In this document: in pieces, positions 23,719 through 33,270 of the stretch
Layout: every line of letters starts with the position of its first letter
Position numbering within the stretch: position 1 is the first letter of the stretch
NCBI RefSeq assembly: GCF_003818135.1
Contig: NZ_RPOH01000074.1
Coordinates: 1-48,593 of the forward strand
Direction of reading: 5' to 3'
Length of the DNA stretch: 48,593 bases
From: Buttiauxella warmboldiae
GTDB taxonomy: Bacteria > Pseudomonadota > Gammaproteobacteria > Enterobacterales > Enterobacteriaceae
Translations under genes and position numbers: made by a program
Notes under the pieces: model-generated
What the model saw: the letters and a program-made list of their open reading frames with translations, nothing else
Told to the model about the DNA's origin: nothing
Database searches by the model: none

Positions 23719-23734
23719 ATTTTACCGGTAACAT
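23719..23734. promoter_or_regulatory. GntR operator of edd-eda
   Basis: ATTTTACCGGTAACAT matches the GntR consensus ATGTTACCGGTAACAT, as I recall it, at 15 of 16 bases. GntR represses gluconate catabolic genes, so edd-eda should be induced by gluconate. The site lies about 200 bp before the edd ATG, implying a long leader or a second promoter. Confidence 0.8.
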
Positions 23735-23769
23735 GGTCTGGCACGCGTACTGTGGAAATTTTTTAATTT

Positions 23770-23805
23770 AAAAGCCCTGACTGGATTCACCAGCAGGGCT
23801 TTTTT
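23770..23805 (+). terminator. Terminator-like hairpin between the GntR site and edd
   Basis: Arms AAAAGCCCTG/CAGGGCTTTT continue (after one unpaired A) into CTGG/CCAG around loop ATTCA, followed by a T run. It is a strong intrinsic terminator by form. It lies after the GntR operator, so it may be either the zwf terminator or an attenuator in the edd leader. Confidence 0.75.
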
Positions 23806-23930
23806 ATTTACACTAGCTGAAGCGATTTTGCCACCGATGATACGGATTGCCGCCTCACAAGAAGAGAGAGGAGCCGGCCACCTTCATCCCCTGCCCAAAA
23901 GCGACGGCAGCCATATTATGAGGACCTGTT

Positions 23931-25742
23931 ATGAATCCTGATTTGTTACGCGTAACAAAGCGCATTATTGAACGTTCCTGCCAGACCCGTGAAGCTTATC
24001 TGGCGCGCATAGAAGAAGCGAAGTCGAATACCGTTCACCGCTCGGAGTTAGCCTGCGGTAACCTGGCTCACGGTTTTGCGGCATGCCAGCCGGAAGATAA
24101 AGCGGCGTTGAAAAGTATGCTGCGTAACAATATTGCGATCGTTACCTCTTACAACGATATGCTCTCTGCTCACCAGCCCTATGAGGATTATCCGCAGCAA
24201 ATTCGCAAAGCGTTACATTCCGTTGGCGCAGTAGGACAGGTGGCGGGCGGCGTACCGGCAATGTGCGACGGCGTAACCCAGGGGCAGGATGGTATGGAGC
24301 TGTCGCTGCTGAGCCGCGAAATTATTGCGATGTCTGCGGCGATTGGCCTGTCGCACAATATGTTTGATGGTGCACTCTACCTTGGCGTATGTGACAAAAT
24401 CGTCCCGGGCCTGACGATGGCGGCGCTCTCATTTGGCCACCTGCCGGCGGTATTTGTGCCATCAGGCCCGATGGCCAGCGGTTTACCGAATAAAGAAAAG
24501 GTCCGCATTCGCCAGCTTTATGCCGAAGGCAAAGTCGATCGCCACGCGCTGCTGGAGTCTGAAGCTGCCTCTTACCATGCCCCAGGAACCTGTACTTTCT
24601 ACGGCACTGCCAATACCAATCAGATGGTGGTGGAGTTCATGGGCATGCAGCTGCCCGGCTCTTCTTTTGTTCACCCGGACGCACCACTGCGCCACGAATT
24701 GACCGCAGCGGCAGCGCGCCAGGTGACGCGTCTGACCGGCAACGGTAACGAGTGGATGCCGATCGGTAAAATGATGGATGAAAAAGTGGTGGTAAACGGT
24801 ATCGTGGCATTGCTGGCGACCGGTGGCTCTACCAACCACACCATGCACCTGGTGGCGATGGCGCGCGCGGCGGGTATTATCATCAACTGGGATGATTTCT
24901 CCGATCTTTCTGATGTGGTGCCGTTGCTGGCGAAGCTGTATCCAAACGGCCCGGCTGACATTAACCACTTCCAGGCGGCGGGCGGCGTACCTGTGCTGAT
25001 GCGCGAATTGCTTAAAGGCGGTTTGTTGCACGAAGACGTGAACACTGTCGCGGGCTTCGGCCTGCATCATTACACCATGGAGCCGTGGCTGGATAACGGT
25101 CAGCTGGCATGGCGTGAGGGGGCCGCGGCGGCGTTCGACACCGCGGTTATTGCCACCTTCGAAAAACCTTTCTCAAAACACGGCGGCACGAAAGTGCTGA
25201 GCGGAAACCTGGGACGTGCGGTGATGAAAACCTCAGCGGTGCCGGTGGAAAACCAGGTGATCGAAGCGCCAGCAGTTATTTTTGAAAGCCAGCATGACGT
25301 GTTACCTGCCTTCGAAGCAGGTCAACTTGACCGCGATTGCGTCATTGTTGTGCGCCATCAAGGGCCAAAAGCGAACGGCATGCCAGAATTACATAAACTT
25401 ATGCCGCCACTTGGGGTATTATTGGACCGCTGTTTCAAAATAGCGTTAGTCACCGATGGACGGCTATCGGGCGCATCAGGTAAGGTGCCCTCGGCAATCC
25501 ATGTTACCCCGGAAGCTTATGACGGTGGGCTGCTGGCAAAGGTCCGCGACGGCGATATGATTCGCGTCAACGGTCAGACGGGTGAACTGGCGTTGCTGGT
25601 CGATGAAACGGAACTGGAAAAGCGCACGGCCTACCGTCCGGATCTCAGCGCAGATCGTGTGGGAACCGGCCGTGAACTATTTAGCGCGTTACGCGAACAG
25701 TTATCTGGCGCGGAACAGGGCGCGACCTGTATTAAATTTTAA
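23931..25742 (+). CDS. edd: 6-phosphogluconate dehydratase
   Basis: A 603-residue dehydratase of the IlvD/Edd family converting 6-phosphogluconate to 2-keto-3-deoxy-6-phosphogluconate (KDPG), the first Entner-Doudoroff step. Iron-sulfur ligand cysteines lie in [25 protein letters not shown] and [10 protein letters not shown]. The C-terminal domain has [15 protein letters not shown]. The ATG has TGAGGA upstream. eda starts 62 bp after the stop codon and its product uses KDPG. Confidence 0.98.
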   Translation: MNPDLLRVTKRIIERSCQTREAYLARIEEAKSNTVHRSELACGNLAHGFAACQPEDKAALKSMLRNNIAIVTSYNDMLSAHQPYEDYPQQIRKALHSVGAVGQVAGGVPAMCDGVTQGQDGMELSLLSREIIAMSAAIGLSHNMFDGALYLGVCDKIVPGLTMAALSFGHLPAVFVPSGPMASGLPNKEKVRIRQLYAEGKVDRHALLESEAASYHAPGTCTFYGTANTNQMVVEFMGMQLPGSSFVHPDAPLRHELTAAAARQVTRLTGNGNEWMPIGKMMDEKVVVNGIVALLATGGSTNHTMHLVAMARAAGIIINWDDFSDLSDVVPLLAKLYPNGPADINHFQAAGGVPVLMRELLKGGLLHEDVNTVAGFGLHHYTMEPWLDNGQLAWREGAAAAFDTAVIATFEKPFSKHGGTKVLSGNLGRAVMKTSAVPVENQVIEAPAVIFESQHDVLPAFEAGQLDRDCVIVVRHQGPKANGMPELHKLMPPLGVLLDRCFKIALVTDGRLSGASGKVPSAIHVTPEAYDGGLLAKVRDGDMIRVNGQTGELALLVDETELEKRTAYRPDLSADRVGTGRELFSALREQLSGAEQGATCIKF

Positions 25743-25804
25743 GGACCAGGAGTAGCTGCTGCTGCGCTGGAAACGAATAATAAAGTTGGTTGAAGAGGCC
25801 TTAG

Positions 25805-26443
25805 ATGAAAAACTGGAAAACTACTGCGGAACAGATCCTGAAAACAGGACCGGTTGTCCCGGTTATCGTAATTAACAAGCTGGAACACGCAGTACCAATG
25901 GCTAAAGCGCTGGTTGCTGGCGGCGTGCGCGTTCTGGAAGTGACTCTGCGTACCCCATGCGCAATGGACGCGATTCGTGCTATCGCTAAAGAAGTACCGG
26001 AAGCGATTATTGGTGCGGGTACCGTTCTGAACCCAGAGCAACTGGCAGAAGTGACCGAAGCTGGCGCGCAGTTCGCCATCAGCCCAGGCCTGACTGAGCC
26101 ACTGTTGAAAGCAGCAACCGAAGGTTCCATTCCATTGATCCCTGGTATCAGCACCGTTTCTGAACTGATGCTGGGTCTGGACTACGGCCTGAAAGAGTTC
26201 AAATTCTTCCCGGCTGAAGCAAATGGCGGCACCAAAGCGCTGCAGGCGATTGCAGGTCCATTCTCTCAGGTTCGTTTCTGCCCAACTGGCGGTATCACCC
26301 CGGCTAACTACCGTGATTACCTGGCGCTGAAAAGCGTTCTGTGTATCGGTGGTTCATGGTTGGTTCCGGCTGACGCGCTGGAAGCGGGTGATTACGACCG
26401 TATTACTAAGCTTGCTCGTGAAGCGGTTGAAGGCGCTAAATAA
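25805..26443 (+). CDS. eda: KDPG/KHG aldolase
   Basis: A 212-residue class I aldolase splitting KDPG to pyruvate and glyceraldehyde-3-phosphate. It also acts on 2-keto-4-hydroxyglutarate. The Schiff-base Lys lies in [14 protein letters not shown], and the active-site Glu in VLEVTLRTP. The E. coli protein as I recall it ends GAKL, while here the stop directly follows GAK and an ERIC repeat starts within two bases. The last codon may have been lost when the repeat inserted. Confidence 0.98.
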   Translation: MKNWKTTAEQILKTGPVVPVIVINKLEHAVPMAKALVAGGVRVLEVTLRTPCAMDAIRAIAKEVPEAIIGAGTVLNPEQLAEVTEAGAQFAISPGLTEPLLKAATEGSIPLIPGISTVSELMLGLDYGLKEFKFFPAEANGGTKALQAIAGPFSQVRFCPTGGITPANYRDYLALKSVLCIGGSWLVPADALEAGDYDRITKLAREAVEGAK

Positions 26444-26444
26444 G

Positions 26445-26630
26445 ACTTCATTCTTCGAGCCGCATCTGTGTTGGCTTCCTCGCTCACCCCAGTCACTTAC
26501 TAATGTAAGCTCCTGGGGATTAATGAGAGACTCCTGTCTCTCACCGGAGGCCAGCCTTTGGCTGGACAAATTCGTTCCCGACGAATTTGTCACTGCGTCG
26601 CCGCCTTGATGCAACTCGAATTATTCGTCT
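26445..26630. repeat. ERIC-type repeat with three hairpins, abutting eda
   Basis: The core (26480-26522) contains CGCTCACCCCAGTCACTTAC and ATGTAAGCTCCTGGGGATT, the conserved ERIC segments. The right end, GATGCAACTCGAATTATTC, and left end, ATTCTTCGAG, are the inverted termini. An inserted part holds three consecutive stems: GAGAGAC/GTCTCTC (26525-26542), CCAGCC/GGCTGG (26551-26565) and the 10-bp ACAAATTCGT/ACGAATTTGT (26566-26590). It lies between the eda stop and its terminator, so it is transcribed as the eda 3' UTR. Confidence 0.85.
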
Positions 26631-26636
26631 TATAAG

Positions 26637-26666
26637 ATCCTCGCTCGAAAGAGCGGGGATTTTTTT
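26637..26666 (+). terminator. eda operon terminator
   Basis: Stem ATCCTCGCTC/GAGCGGGGAT (one wobble pair, GAAA tetraloop) followed by a T run that overlaps the purT stop codon. It is about 190 bp after eda because the ERIC repeat lies in between. Confidence 0.85.
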
Positions 26667-27843
26667 AACCCTTTACGTTTACTGCTTTGGTTGCGGCAAT
26701 GGCGCGTGCAATCGCATCTTCTACGCTTGAGCCGGTCGCTAATGCGACACCCATCCGCCGTTTGCCGTTAATCTCTGGTTTACCAAACAGACGTACTTGC
26801 AAACCTGCGCCTACCGCAGCACCCACATTGCTGAACTGCACGTTGTCGCTGCTCAATTCTGGAAGGATTACCGCAGAAGCAGCAAGGCCATACTGGCGAA
26901 TATCGCCAATTGGCAAGCCAAGGAAAGCACGGACGTGCAACGCAAACTCTGAAACATCCTGAGAAATCAGCGTTACCATGCCGGTGTCGTGCGGGCGAGG
27001 GGAGACTTCACTGAAAATCACTTCATCGCCGCACACGAACAGCTCAACGCCAAACAGACCGTAACCACCCAAAGCTTTCACCACTTTTTCAGCGATTTCT
27101 TGCGCGCGGCCCAGAGCAATATCGCTCATTTTCTGTGGTTGCCAGGATTCACGGTAATCGCCATCTTCCTGACGGTGCCCGATTGGGGCGCAGAAATGTA
27201 CGCCGTCGACAGCACTAATAGTCAGCAGGGTGATTTCGAAATCAAAATTCACTACGCCTTCGACAATCACGCGCCCTTTACCTGCGCGCCCACCCTCTTG
27301 TGCGTATTCCCAGGCTTGTTTAAGTTGTTCGGCATGACGAATAAAGGTTTGCCCTTTGCCTGAAGAGCTCATTACCGGTTTAACGATGCATGGCAGGCCA
27401 ATTTCCTCAACCGCCTGCAGGAAGGCTTCTTCACTCTCGGCGAAGCGATAGCTGGAAGTGGGCAGCCCCAGCACTTCCGCGGCCAGGCGACGAATCCCTT
27501 CACGGTTCATGGTCAGCTGCGTTGCCCGCGCGCATGGCACCACGCACTGGCCCTGTTGCTCAAGCTCAACCAGCATATCGGTAGCGATAGCTTCAATTTC
27601 GGGAACAATAAAATCGGGCATCTCGACGGTAACCAGCTTCCTGAGTTCGGAGCCATTGAGCATATCGATGACGTGGCTGCGGTGGGCGACATGCATCGCG
27701 GGCGCATCGGCGTAGCGGTCTACGGCGATCACTTCCAGACCCAGGCGCTGGCACTCAATCGCCACCTCTTTTCCTAATTCACCCGACCCTAACAACATAA
27801 CGCGTGTAGCGGAAGGACGAAGTGCTGTTCCCAATATTGACAT
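26665..27843 (-). CDS. purT: Formate-dependent phosphoribosylglycinamide formyltransferase PurT
   Basis: A 392-residue ATP-grasp enzyme of purine synthesis that formylates GAR with formate and ATP, independently of folate. The N-terminal dinucleotide-like motif [14 protein letters not shown] and the ATP-grasp blocks [13 protein letters not shown] and [25 protein letters not shown] are visible. The start at 27843 ([10 protein letters not shown]) is the family one. An upstream open extension of 12 codons is rejected. A PurR box lies in its promoter and it is convergent with eda. Confidence 0.97.
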   Translation of the reverse strand: MSILGTALRPSATRVMLLGSGELGKEVAIECQRLGLEVIAVDRYADAPAMHVAHRSHVIDMLNGSELRKLVTVEMPDFIVPEIEAIATDMLVELEQQGQCVVPCARATQLTMNREGIRRLAAEVLGLPTSSYRFAESEEAFLQAVEEIGLPCIVKPVMSSSGKGQTFIRHAEQLKQAWEYAQEGGRAGKGRVIVEGVVNFDFEITLLTISAVDGVHFCAPIGHRQEDGDYRESWQPQKMSDIALGRAQEIAEKVVKALGGYGLFGVELFVCGDEVIFSEVSPRPHDTGMVTLISQDVSEFALHVRAFLGLPIGDIRQYGLAASAVILPELSSDNVQFSNVGAAVGAGLQVRLFGKPEINGKRRMGVALATGSSVEDAIARAIAATKAVNVKG

Positions 27844-27886
27844 AATCTGTATACCCGAACGGAGAAAATGGACCGGCAAATTATAA

Positions 27887-27902
27887 ACGAAAACGTTTGC
27901 GT
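27887..27902. promoter_or_regulatory. PurR operator of purT
   Basis: ACGAAAACGTTTGCGT is an excellent PurR box (consensus ACGCAAACGTTTTCGT and its complement). It lies directly upstream of a TATAAT read on the minus strand (27880-27885), so bound PurR would cover the -10/-35 spacer and shut off purT when hypoxanthine or guanine is plentiful. Confidence 0.88.
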
Positions 27903-27945
27903 ACGCAGCGGTTTTCCCGCTTGCGATGCAGGGGTAATATTATTA

Positions 27946-27965
27946 TACTGTTCAAATAACCAGTT
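27946..27965. promoter_or_regulatory. LexA (SOS) box of yebG
   Basis: TACTGTTCAAATAACCAGTT has the CTG-N10-CAG core and the flanking bases of a LexA operator. It ends 16 bp before the yebG ATG, matching the known SOS control of E. coli yebG. Confidence 0.85.
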
Positions 27966-27981
27966 AAATCGGAGCTGCAAG

Positions 27982-28311
27982 ATGGCGGTTGAAATCAAAT
28001 ACGTTGTTGTTCGAGAGGGGCAGGAAAAAATGTCATTTGCCAGTAAAAAGGATGCGGACGCCTATGACAAAATGCTCGACCTGGCCGAAGTGCTGAGCGA
28101 GTGGCTGACGCACAGTCCGGTTGCGCTTGAAGAGGGGCAAAACGACGTGCTGGCAATGTGGATGGCAGAAAATAAAGATCTGCTCTCTACGGTGCTCAGA
28201 AGCGGCAAACTGCCCGAACTGGAAACCGCCGGGGAAAAAGCTGAGCCGCAAGAGGCTGATGCAGAAGATCACGTTGCGGAGCATCCGCGCAAACGCACCA
28301 AAGCGGCGTAA
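27982..28311 (+). CDS. yebG: YebG, SOS-induced DNA-damage protein
   Basis: A 109-residue homologue of E. coli YebG, with the family start MAVEIKYVVVREG, then KMSFASKKDADAYDKMLD. Biochemical function is unknown; the gene is a recognised SOS regulon member. The C-terminal tail (EKAEPQEADAEDHVAEHPRK) is charged, variable and about 13 residues longer than in E. coli. The ATG at 27982 follows CGGAG. The longer open frame upstream crosses the LexA box and is rejected. Confidence 0.94.
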   Translation: MAVEIKYVVVREGQEKMSFASKKDADAYDKMLDLAEVLSEWLTHSPVALEEGQNDVLAMWMAENKDLLSTVLRSGKLPELETAGEKAEPQEADAEDHVAEHPRKRTKAA

Positions 28312-28384
28312 GATCTAAGCAGGACTTGCGCAATAACGATTTTGTACCAGACTTTTTCTGATACTCAGCTGTCAGGACAATTTG

Positions 28385-28729
28385 ATGAAAAAAATCGGTA
28401 TTGCGCTTTGCGCCGTCTGCCTCGTCACTAGTTTCATCTCTACCGCGGCAGAGTCGAATAAAGTTACCATTGCGAAATGCGAGGGCGTGGATGCAGAAAC
28501 CATCGCCAACAGCATTAAAAACGACTATCAGCAAAAACGAATCGTCCGCTGGCCGGGCCACCGGGAAAAGTTAGGGCAGGCCGACCCGATTATTTGGATC
28601 AACAGTAAAGAAATCACCGGCAATAACGATCGCTGGAAAGTCCCTATGACCGTACGCGGCAAAAATACCGATATCCAGTATAACGTGGTAGTCGATTGCA
28701 AAGCGGGAACGGCTGATTATCAATCCTGA
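28385..28729 (+). CDS. yebF: YebF, secreted protein
   Basis: A 114-residue protein with a signal peptide (MKKIGIALCAVCLVTSFIST). The mature part resembles E. coli YebF (NDYQQKRIVRW, then GQADPIIWI, VPMTVRGKNTDIQY, VDCKAG). E. coli YebF is known to be exported to the medium. Two Cys in the mature part probably form a disulfide. Divergence from E. coli is greater than for neighbours. The ATG at 28385 gives the family N-terminus; the TTG one codon earlier is not used. Confidence 0.9.
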   Translation: MKKIGIALCAVCLVTSFISTAAESNKVTIAKCEGVDAETIANSIKNDYQQKRIVRWPGHREKLGQADPIIWINSKEITGNNDRWKVPMTVRGKNTDIQYNVVVDCKAGTADYQS

Positions 28730-28805
28730 TTTCCAGCGTCGGGCTTTATTGCGCGGGCTTCTTTTCCCATCTTTAGCCTTATCAGACACTTCTTGACACC
28801 CCGTC

Positions 28806-28826
28806 GCTTAACCTCAGAGGTTAAGC
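28806..28826. promoter_or_regulatory. 21-bp perfect palindrome upstream of yebE
   Basis: GCTTAACCTC and GAGGTTAAGC flank a single A, 21 bp before the yebE ATG. A TTGACA-like -35 (28793-28798) lies just upstream. It could be an operator or an mRNA leader stem. I do not recognise a regulator for it. Confidence 0.5.
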
Positions 28827-28847
28827 TCCTAATAAAGGGTATCTCTT

Positions 28848-29546
28848 ATGAGTCACTGGTTACAGCAGCTCCAGTCGATGCTGGGGCAGGCAACGCAGGC
28901 CGTCCAGAACCACACTGGTCAAAATCAATCGCCGAATACTCCGCCGGGAAATGGTGTGCAGGGGCTAAGTAAATTATTGGTGCCCGGCGCGCTGGGCGGC
29001 CTGGCAGGCTTACTGCTGGCGAGTAAGTCGTCACGTAAGCTGCTGACAAAATATGGCACCAGCGCATTATTGGTTGGCGGCGGTGCGGTGGCAGGAAGCG
29101 TGTTGTGGAACAAATATAAAGACCGCGTTCGTGAAGCCCACCAGGGTGAACCCCAGTTCGGGCAGCAATCCTCTCCTGTTGATGTGCGCGCGCAGCGCCT
29201 GGTGATGGCGCTGGTTTTCGCGGCGAAAAGCGATGGTCACATCGATGAAAAAGAGCGCCAGATTATCGACCAGCAGCTGCGTGATGCCGGAATTGAAGGG
29301 CCAGGGCGTAACCTGATTGAGCAAGCCATCGATCGGCCGCTCGATCCACAGAGTCTGGCACAAGGCGTTAATAACGAAGAAGAAGCGCTGGAGCTTTATT
29401 TTCTCAGCTGTGCGGCAATCGATATCGACCATTTTATGGAGCGCAGCTACCTCAACGCGCTGGGCGATGCGCTAAAAATCCCGCAGGATGTGCGCGCAGG
29501 TATCGAGCAAGATATTCAGCAGCAGAAACTCAGCCTGCCGGGTTAA
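28848..29546 (+). CDS. yebE: YebE, DUF533 inner membrane protein
   Basis: A 232-residue DUF533 protein. A Gln/Asn-rich N-terminal segment is followed by a glycine-rich hydrophobic stretch ([30 protein letters not shown]) and a C-terminal TerB-like helical domain ([18 protein letters not shown]). E. coli YebE is envelope-stress linked but its activity is unknown. The stop codon lies in the loop of a perfect 8-bp hairpin (CTGCCGGG/CCCGGCAG, 29535-29555) that may be a weak terminator. The N-terminal linker is longer than in E. coli. Confidence 0.93.
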   Translation: MSHWLQQLQSMLGQATQAVQNHTGQNQSPNTPPGNGVQGLSKLLVPGALGGLAGLLLASKSSRKLLTKYGTSALLVGGGAVAGSVLWNKYKDRVREAHQGEPQFGQQSSPVDVRAQRLVMALVFAAKSDGHIDEKERQIIDQQLRDAGIEGPGRNLIEQAIDRPLDPQSLAQGVNNEEEALELYFLSCAAIDIDHFMERSYLNALGDALKIPQDVRAGIEQDIQQQKLSLPG

Positions 29547-29640
29547 TCCCGGCAGTTTCCGCAAAATCCCACGTTACGCTTGCAAGGCTGTCTGAATTTG
29601 CCACCCTTACAGGGTGTTAACTCAAAAAAAGAAAGATGAC

Positions 29641-31698
29641 ATGCCGCCAAAAGCAAAAAAAATTCCTCACGCCATGACTATGCATGGCGATACCCGCATC
29701 GATAACTATTACTGGCTGCGCGACGATGAGCGCGCGGATGCGCAGGTGCTTGATTATCTTCATCAGGAGAATGATTACGGTCATCAGGTGATGAGTACGC
29801 AGCAGGCATTGCAGGAACGCCTGCTCAAAGAGATGATCGGGCGAGTTGCGCAGCATGATGTCTCCGCGCCCTATACGCAAAATGGCTATCGCTATCGCCA
29901 GGTGTTCGAAAGCGGAAACGAGTACGCTATTTACCAGCGTCAGCCGGTGGTGCTGGCTGAATGGGAGGAGTGGAGCACGCTGGTTGATGGCAACCTCCGT
30001 GCGGCTCACAGTGAGTTTTACACCATGGGTGGAATGAGCATTACGCCCGACAATACGGTGATGGCGCTGGCGGAAGATTTTCTCTCCCGTCGCCAGTATG
30101 GTCTGCGCTTGCGTAATCTGGAAAGCGGAAACTGGTATCCGGAAGTGCTGGAAAATGTCGCCAGCAGCTTTGTCTGGGCGAACGATTCCGCCACGCTGTA
30201 TTACGTACGTAAGCATCCCAAAACGTTATTGCCGTATCAGGTCTGGCGGCACACTGTGGGTCATCCTGCTTCCGAAGATCGGCTGGTCTACGAAGAAAAA
30301 GATGAGATGTTTTACGTCAGCGTGCATAAAACCACCTCGAAGCATTTCATATTAATTTATCTGGCAAGCGCTACCACCAGCGAGGTGCTGTTACTGGATG
30401 CTGAGCTGGTGGATGCGCAGCCAATCAGCTTCGCGCCGCGGCGTAAAGACCATGAATATACCCTCGACCACTTCCAGCATCATTTCTACCTGCGTTCCAA
30501 CCGCGAAGGCAAAAACTTTGGCCTGTATCGTACTAAAGTGCGCGATGAGAAGCAGTGGGAAGCGCTGATCCCACCGCGTGAAAACGTCATGCTGGAAGGT
30601 TTCACGCTGTTCAGCGACTGGCTGGTGGTTGAAGAGCGTCAGCAGGGGTTGACCAGCCTGCGGCAAATCAATCGTAAAACCCACGAGGTGACGGGGATTG
30701 CCTTTGACGATCCCGCTTATGTGACCTGGCTTGGCTACAATCCGGAGCCGGAATCCTCACGGCTGCGCTACGGCTACTCCTCGATGACCACACCCGATAC
30801 GCTGTTTGAGCTGGATATGGCAACCGGCGAGCGGCGCGTGATTAAACAAACTGAGGTCGCAGGCTTTGAGGCCAGCCACTATAAAAGCGAACATCTCTGG
30901 GTTACGGTGCGCGATGGAGTGCAGGTGCCGGTTTCGCTGGTTTATCACCGTGAATATTTTCGGCGCGGGAAAAATCCCCTGCTGGTGTACGGCTACGGCT
31001 CGTACGGCAGCTGCATGGACGCGGACTTCAGCAGCAGCCGCCTGAGCCTGCTGGATCGCGGTTTTGTCTATGCTATCGCCCATGTGCGCGGCGGCGGTGA
31101 GCTGGGGCAGCAATGGTACGAAGAGGGTAAGTACCTGAAGAAAATGAACACCTTCAACGACTATATTGATGTATGCGATGCGCTAATCAGGCTGGGTTAT
31201 GGCGATAAGAATTTGTTGTATTCCATGGGCGGTAGCGCGGGCGGGCTGTTAGTCGGTGCCGCGATTAATATGCGTCCGGAATTATTCCACGGAGCCGTCG
31301 CACAGGTGCCGTTTGTGGATGTGCTGACCACTATGCTCGATGAGTCCATTCCGTTAACGACGGGGGAGTTTGAAGAGTGGGGAAATCCGCAGGAGGTGGA
31401 GTATTACCATTACCTCAAACAGTACAGCCCCTATGATCAAGTCACCGCGCAGGCCTATCCACATATGTTAGTGACCACCGGTTTGCATGATTCGCAGGTG
31501 CAATACTGGGAGCCGGCAAAATGGGTGGCGAAACTGCGCGAGATTGCTACCGACGATAACCTGCTGCTGCTGTGTACCGATATGGATTCCGGGCACGGCG
31601 GGAAGTCGGGGCGCTTTAAATCTTATGAGGGCGTGGCGCTGGAGTTTGCATTCCTGATTGCCCTGGCGCAGGGAACCTTACCAGGGCAGGCGGGGTAA
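29641..31698 (+). CDS. ptrB: Oligopeptidase B (protease II)
   Basis: A 685-residue S9A prolyl-oligopeptidase family serine peptidase cutting short peptides after Arg or Lys. It has an N-terminal beta-propeller and a C-terminal alpha/beta-hydrolase domain. The catalytic Ser lies in [11 protein letters not shown], Asp in [14 protein letters not shown] and His in [14 protein letters not shown]. No signal peptide is visible, so it is cytosolic. The start at 29641 ([12 protein letters not shown]) matches the family. Nine extra in-frame codons upstream are not conserved. Confidence 0.97.
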   Translation: MPPKAKKIPHAMTMHGDTRIDNYYWLRDDERADAQVLDYLHQENDYGHQVMSTQQALQERLLKEMIGRVAQHDVSAPYTQNGYRYRQVFESGNEYAIYQRQPVVLAEWEEWSTLVDGNLRAAHSEFYTMGGMSITPDNTVMALAEDFLSRRQYGLRLRNLESGNWYPEVLENVASSFVWANDSATLYYVRKHPKTLLPYQVWRHTVGHPASEDRLVYEEKDEMFYVSVHKTTSKHFILIYLASATTSEVLLLDAELVDAQPISFAPRRKDHEYTLDHFQHHFYLRSNREGKNFGLYRTKVRDEKQWEALIPPRENVMLEGFTLFSDWLVVEERQQGLTSLRQINRKTHEVTGIAFDDPAYVTWLGYNPEPESSRLRYGYSSMTTPDTLFELDMATGERRVIKQTEVAGFEASHYKSEHLWVTVRDGVQVPVSLVYHREYFRRGKNPLLVYGYGSYGSCMDADFSSSRLSLLDRGFVYAIAHVRGGGELGQQWYEEGKYLKKMNTFNDYIDVCDALIRLGYGDKNLLYSMGGSAGGLLVGAAINMRPELFHGAVAQVPFVDVLTTMLDESIPLTTGEFEEWGNPQEVEYYHYLKQYSPYDQVTAQAYPHMLVTTGLHDSQVQYWEPAKWVAKLREIATDDNLLLLCTDMDSGHGGKSGRFKSYEGVALEFAFLIALAQGTLPGQAG

Positions 31699-31705
31699 CG
31701 CGCGG

Positions 31706-32368
31706 TTAGCTTTGCAGATAATGCTTGAGCGTCATTCTGAGATCTGGCGCTAATTCTTTGATGTTATTTAACATCCAGCGTAAATAGCCAGGGTCGTCCT
31801 GTGCAATTTCGGCAATCGGTTTACCGCGATACTTGCCAAAAGCCATGGTGGCGACCAGCGCCGGGCGCCCGGTAATGGTCACCATCTGGTCTGGTGTCCA
31901 GCCTGATTCTTCCATAATCCGCAGCAGCAATGCGGCGGTGATATAGCAATCGAACAGCGCGCGGTGGTGATGCAGATTGGCGGGCGTCTCCACTTCCAGC
32001 TTCAGGGATTTGTACAACCCCATATTGCTGTACTTGATACCCGGCCATAGGCGACGCGCCAGTTTTACCGTACAAATCCATTCGCTATCGGGCAGCTCAG
32101 GGAGCATGCGTTGGTCAAAGCTGGCGTTATGGGCAGCGTAATAAGGGCTGCCGTAATAACGTGGAATGATATCTTCAATCCAGGGCTTATCCGCCACCAT
32201 CTCTTCGGTAATCTTGTGGATGGCCATCGCCTGGTGGCTAATCGGGCGATCCGGACGTACCAGATCGCTCATTGGATTCACAATCTTACCGTTGACGATA
32301 TCGACGGAGGCGACTTCCACCACGCCACCCTGCAAACCACAGGTTTCCGTATCAATAATGCGCAGCAT
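31706..32368 (-). CDS. exoX: Exodeoxyribonuclease X
   Basis: A 220-residue DnaQ-like 3'-5' exonuclease acting on single- and double-stranded DNA in mismatch and other repair. The DEDDh acids lie in RIIDTETCGLQGG, YAAHNASFDQR and HHHRALFDCY. The C-terminal block FGKYRGKPIAEIAQDDPGYL is the typical ExoX tail. It ends seven bases from the ptrB stop, convergent with it, with little room for a separate terminator. Confidence 0.96.
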   Translation of the reverse strand: MLRIIDTETCGLQGGVVEVASVDIVNGKIVNPMSDLVRPDRPISHQAMAIHKITEEMVADKPWIEDIIPRYYGSPYYAAHNASFDQRMLPELPDSEWICTVKLARRLWPGIKYSNMGLYKSLKLEVETPANLHHHRALFDCYITAALLLRIMEESGWTPDQMVTITGRPALVATMAFGKYRGKPIAEIAQDDPGYLRWMLNNIKELAPDLRMTLKHYLQS

Positions 32369-32395
32369 ACTTACTCCATCCGACCTTAGCGGGTT

Positions 32396-33139
32396 TTAAT
32401 CATGCGCTAAGCGTAATGGAATGATTTCGCCGTGCCAACCTTTTGCATCACGTCTGCCTACGGCGAGTAATTCACCATGATCGGCACGCACCACTAATTC
32501 ACCGCGATCGTCCCAGCAGGCGCTGCGCCCGGCGGAGCGGTATTGGCCGCTGGAAAATGCATGATTTGCCAACAGCACCGGCAGGTTGTACTTATGCGCC
32601 CAGCGTTGCAGGTACATTTCGTCTTGCTGGTAGCTGATTTCATTAATGAATTTCCCGGTGGCATACAAACTGGCCCCCATTTCAGCAGCGCTGCGCGGCC
32701 AGACTTCTTCATCGCTGCCGGTGCTAAACCCCATCGCTACGCTACGGTTGTGCAAACCGACCAGCGGCGTGTGCTGTTCCGGAAGATCCATATCGCAATG
32801 TTGTGGCTTACAGCAGGCGACCCGGGAACCATCCGGTAAAAAACCGACGGAGCCCGGCGAAACGCCTTTTTCACTGTGCAGGGGTAAACCCACAACGATG
32901 GTCATTTGATGCTCTACGGCGGCATCCTGAAGCGGGGTGAGGCGTTCATCGGTGAAGGGCAGGGCGCAAGCATGAGGGTTTTCAGTGTTGAAGCCGGTGA
33001 GGGATAACTCCGGGAAAATCAGCAGGTCTATGCGTTCTGCAACCGCACAGCGAATAAAATCCAAATGATGGGAGATATTCGCTTCGAGATCGCCGGGCGT
33101 GGCACCATACTGTGCCGCAGCAATATTCCAGATAGCCAT
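32396..33139 (-). CDS. yobB: YobB-like nitrilase/amidohydrolase superfamily protein
   Basis: A 247-residue carbon-nitrogen hydrolase fold protein in the yobB position (between exoX and holE). The catalytic Glu (E44, in IFPELSLTG) and the likely Lys (K111, in CCKPQHC) are present. By eye the nucleophile position, Cys in active members, is Ser139 here (AMGFSTGSDEE). It may therefore be inactive as an amidase or use another residue. The start at 33139 (MAIWNIAAAQYG) is chosen because it aligns with the family. Substrate unknown. Confidence 0.85.
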   Translation of the reverse strand: MAIWNIAAAQYGATPGDLEANISHHLDFIRCAVAERIDLLIFPELSLTGFNTENPHACALPFTDERLTPLQDAAVEHQMTIVVGLPLHSEKGVSPGSVGFLPDGSRVACCKPQHCDMDLPEQHTPLVGLHNRSVAMGFSTGSDEEVWPRSAAEMGASLYATGKFINEISYQQDEMYLQRWAHKYNLPVLLANHAFSSGQYRSAGRSACWDDRGELVVRADHGELLAVGRRDAKGWHGEIIPLRLAHD

Positions 33140-33270
33140 AGGTTCTTCCTTAATCAAGCTACCCAACGGCCGTCATCCTGGGGCCAAAACGGGTAGTTCC
33201 TGTGTTTAATGCTATAAACCGGGAAAAATCTTAACACCAATTTTGTCAGGAAGTTTAGTGCGGCTAATTT

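Noticed and set aside
23745-23768. A HexR site close to the edd GntR operator, as expected from E. coli
   Set aside because: I found no TGTAAT/ATTACA pair there; the AT-rich stretch matches poorly.
26460-26640. A short CRISPR-like array in the repeat region after eda
   Set aside because: The stems are three different inverted repeats, with no regular direct repeats or spacers; it is an ERIC element.
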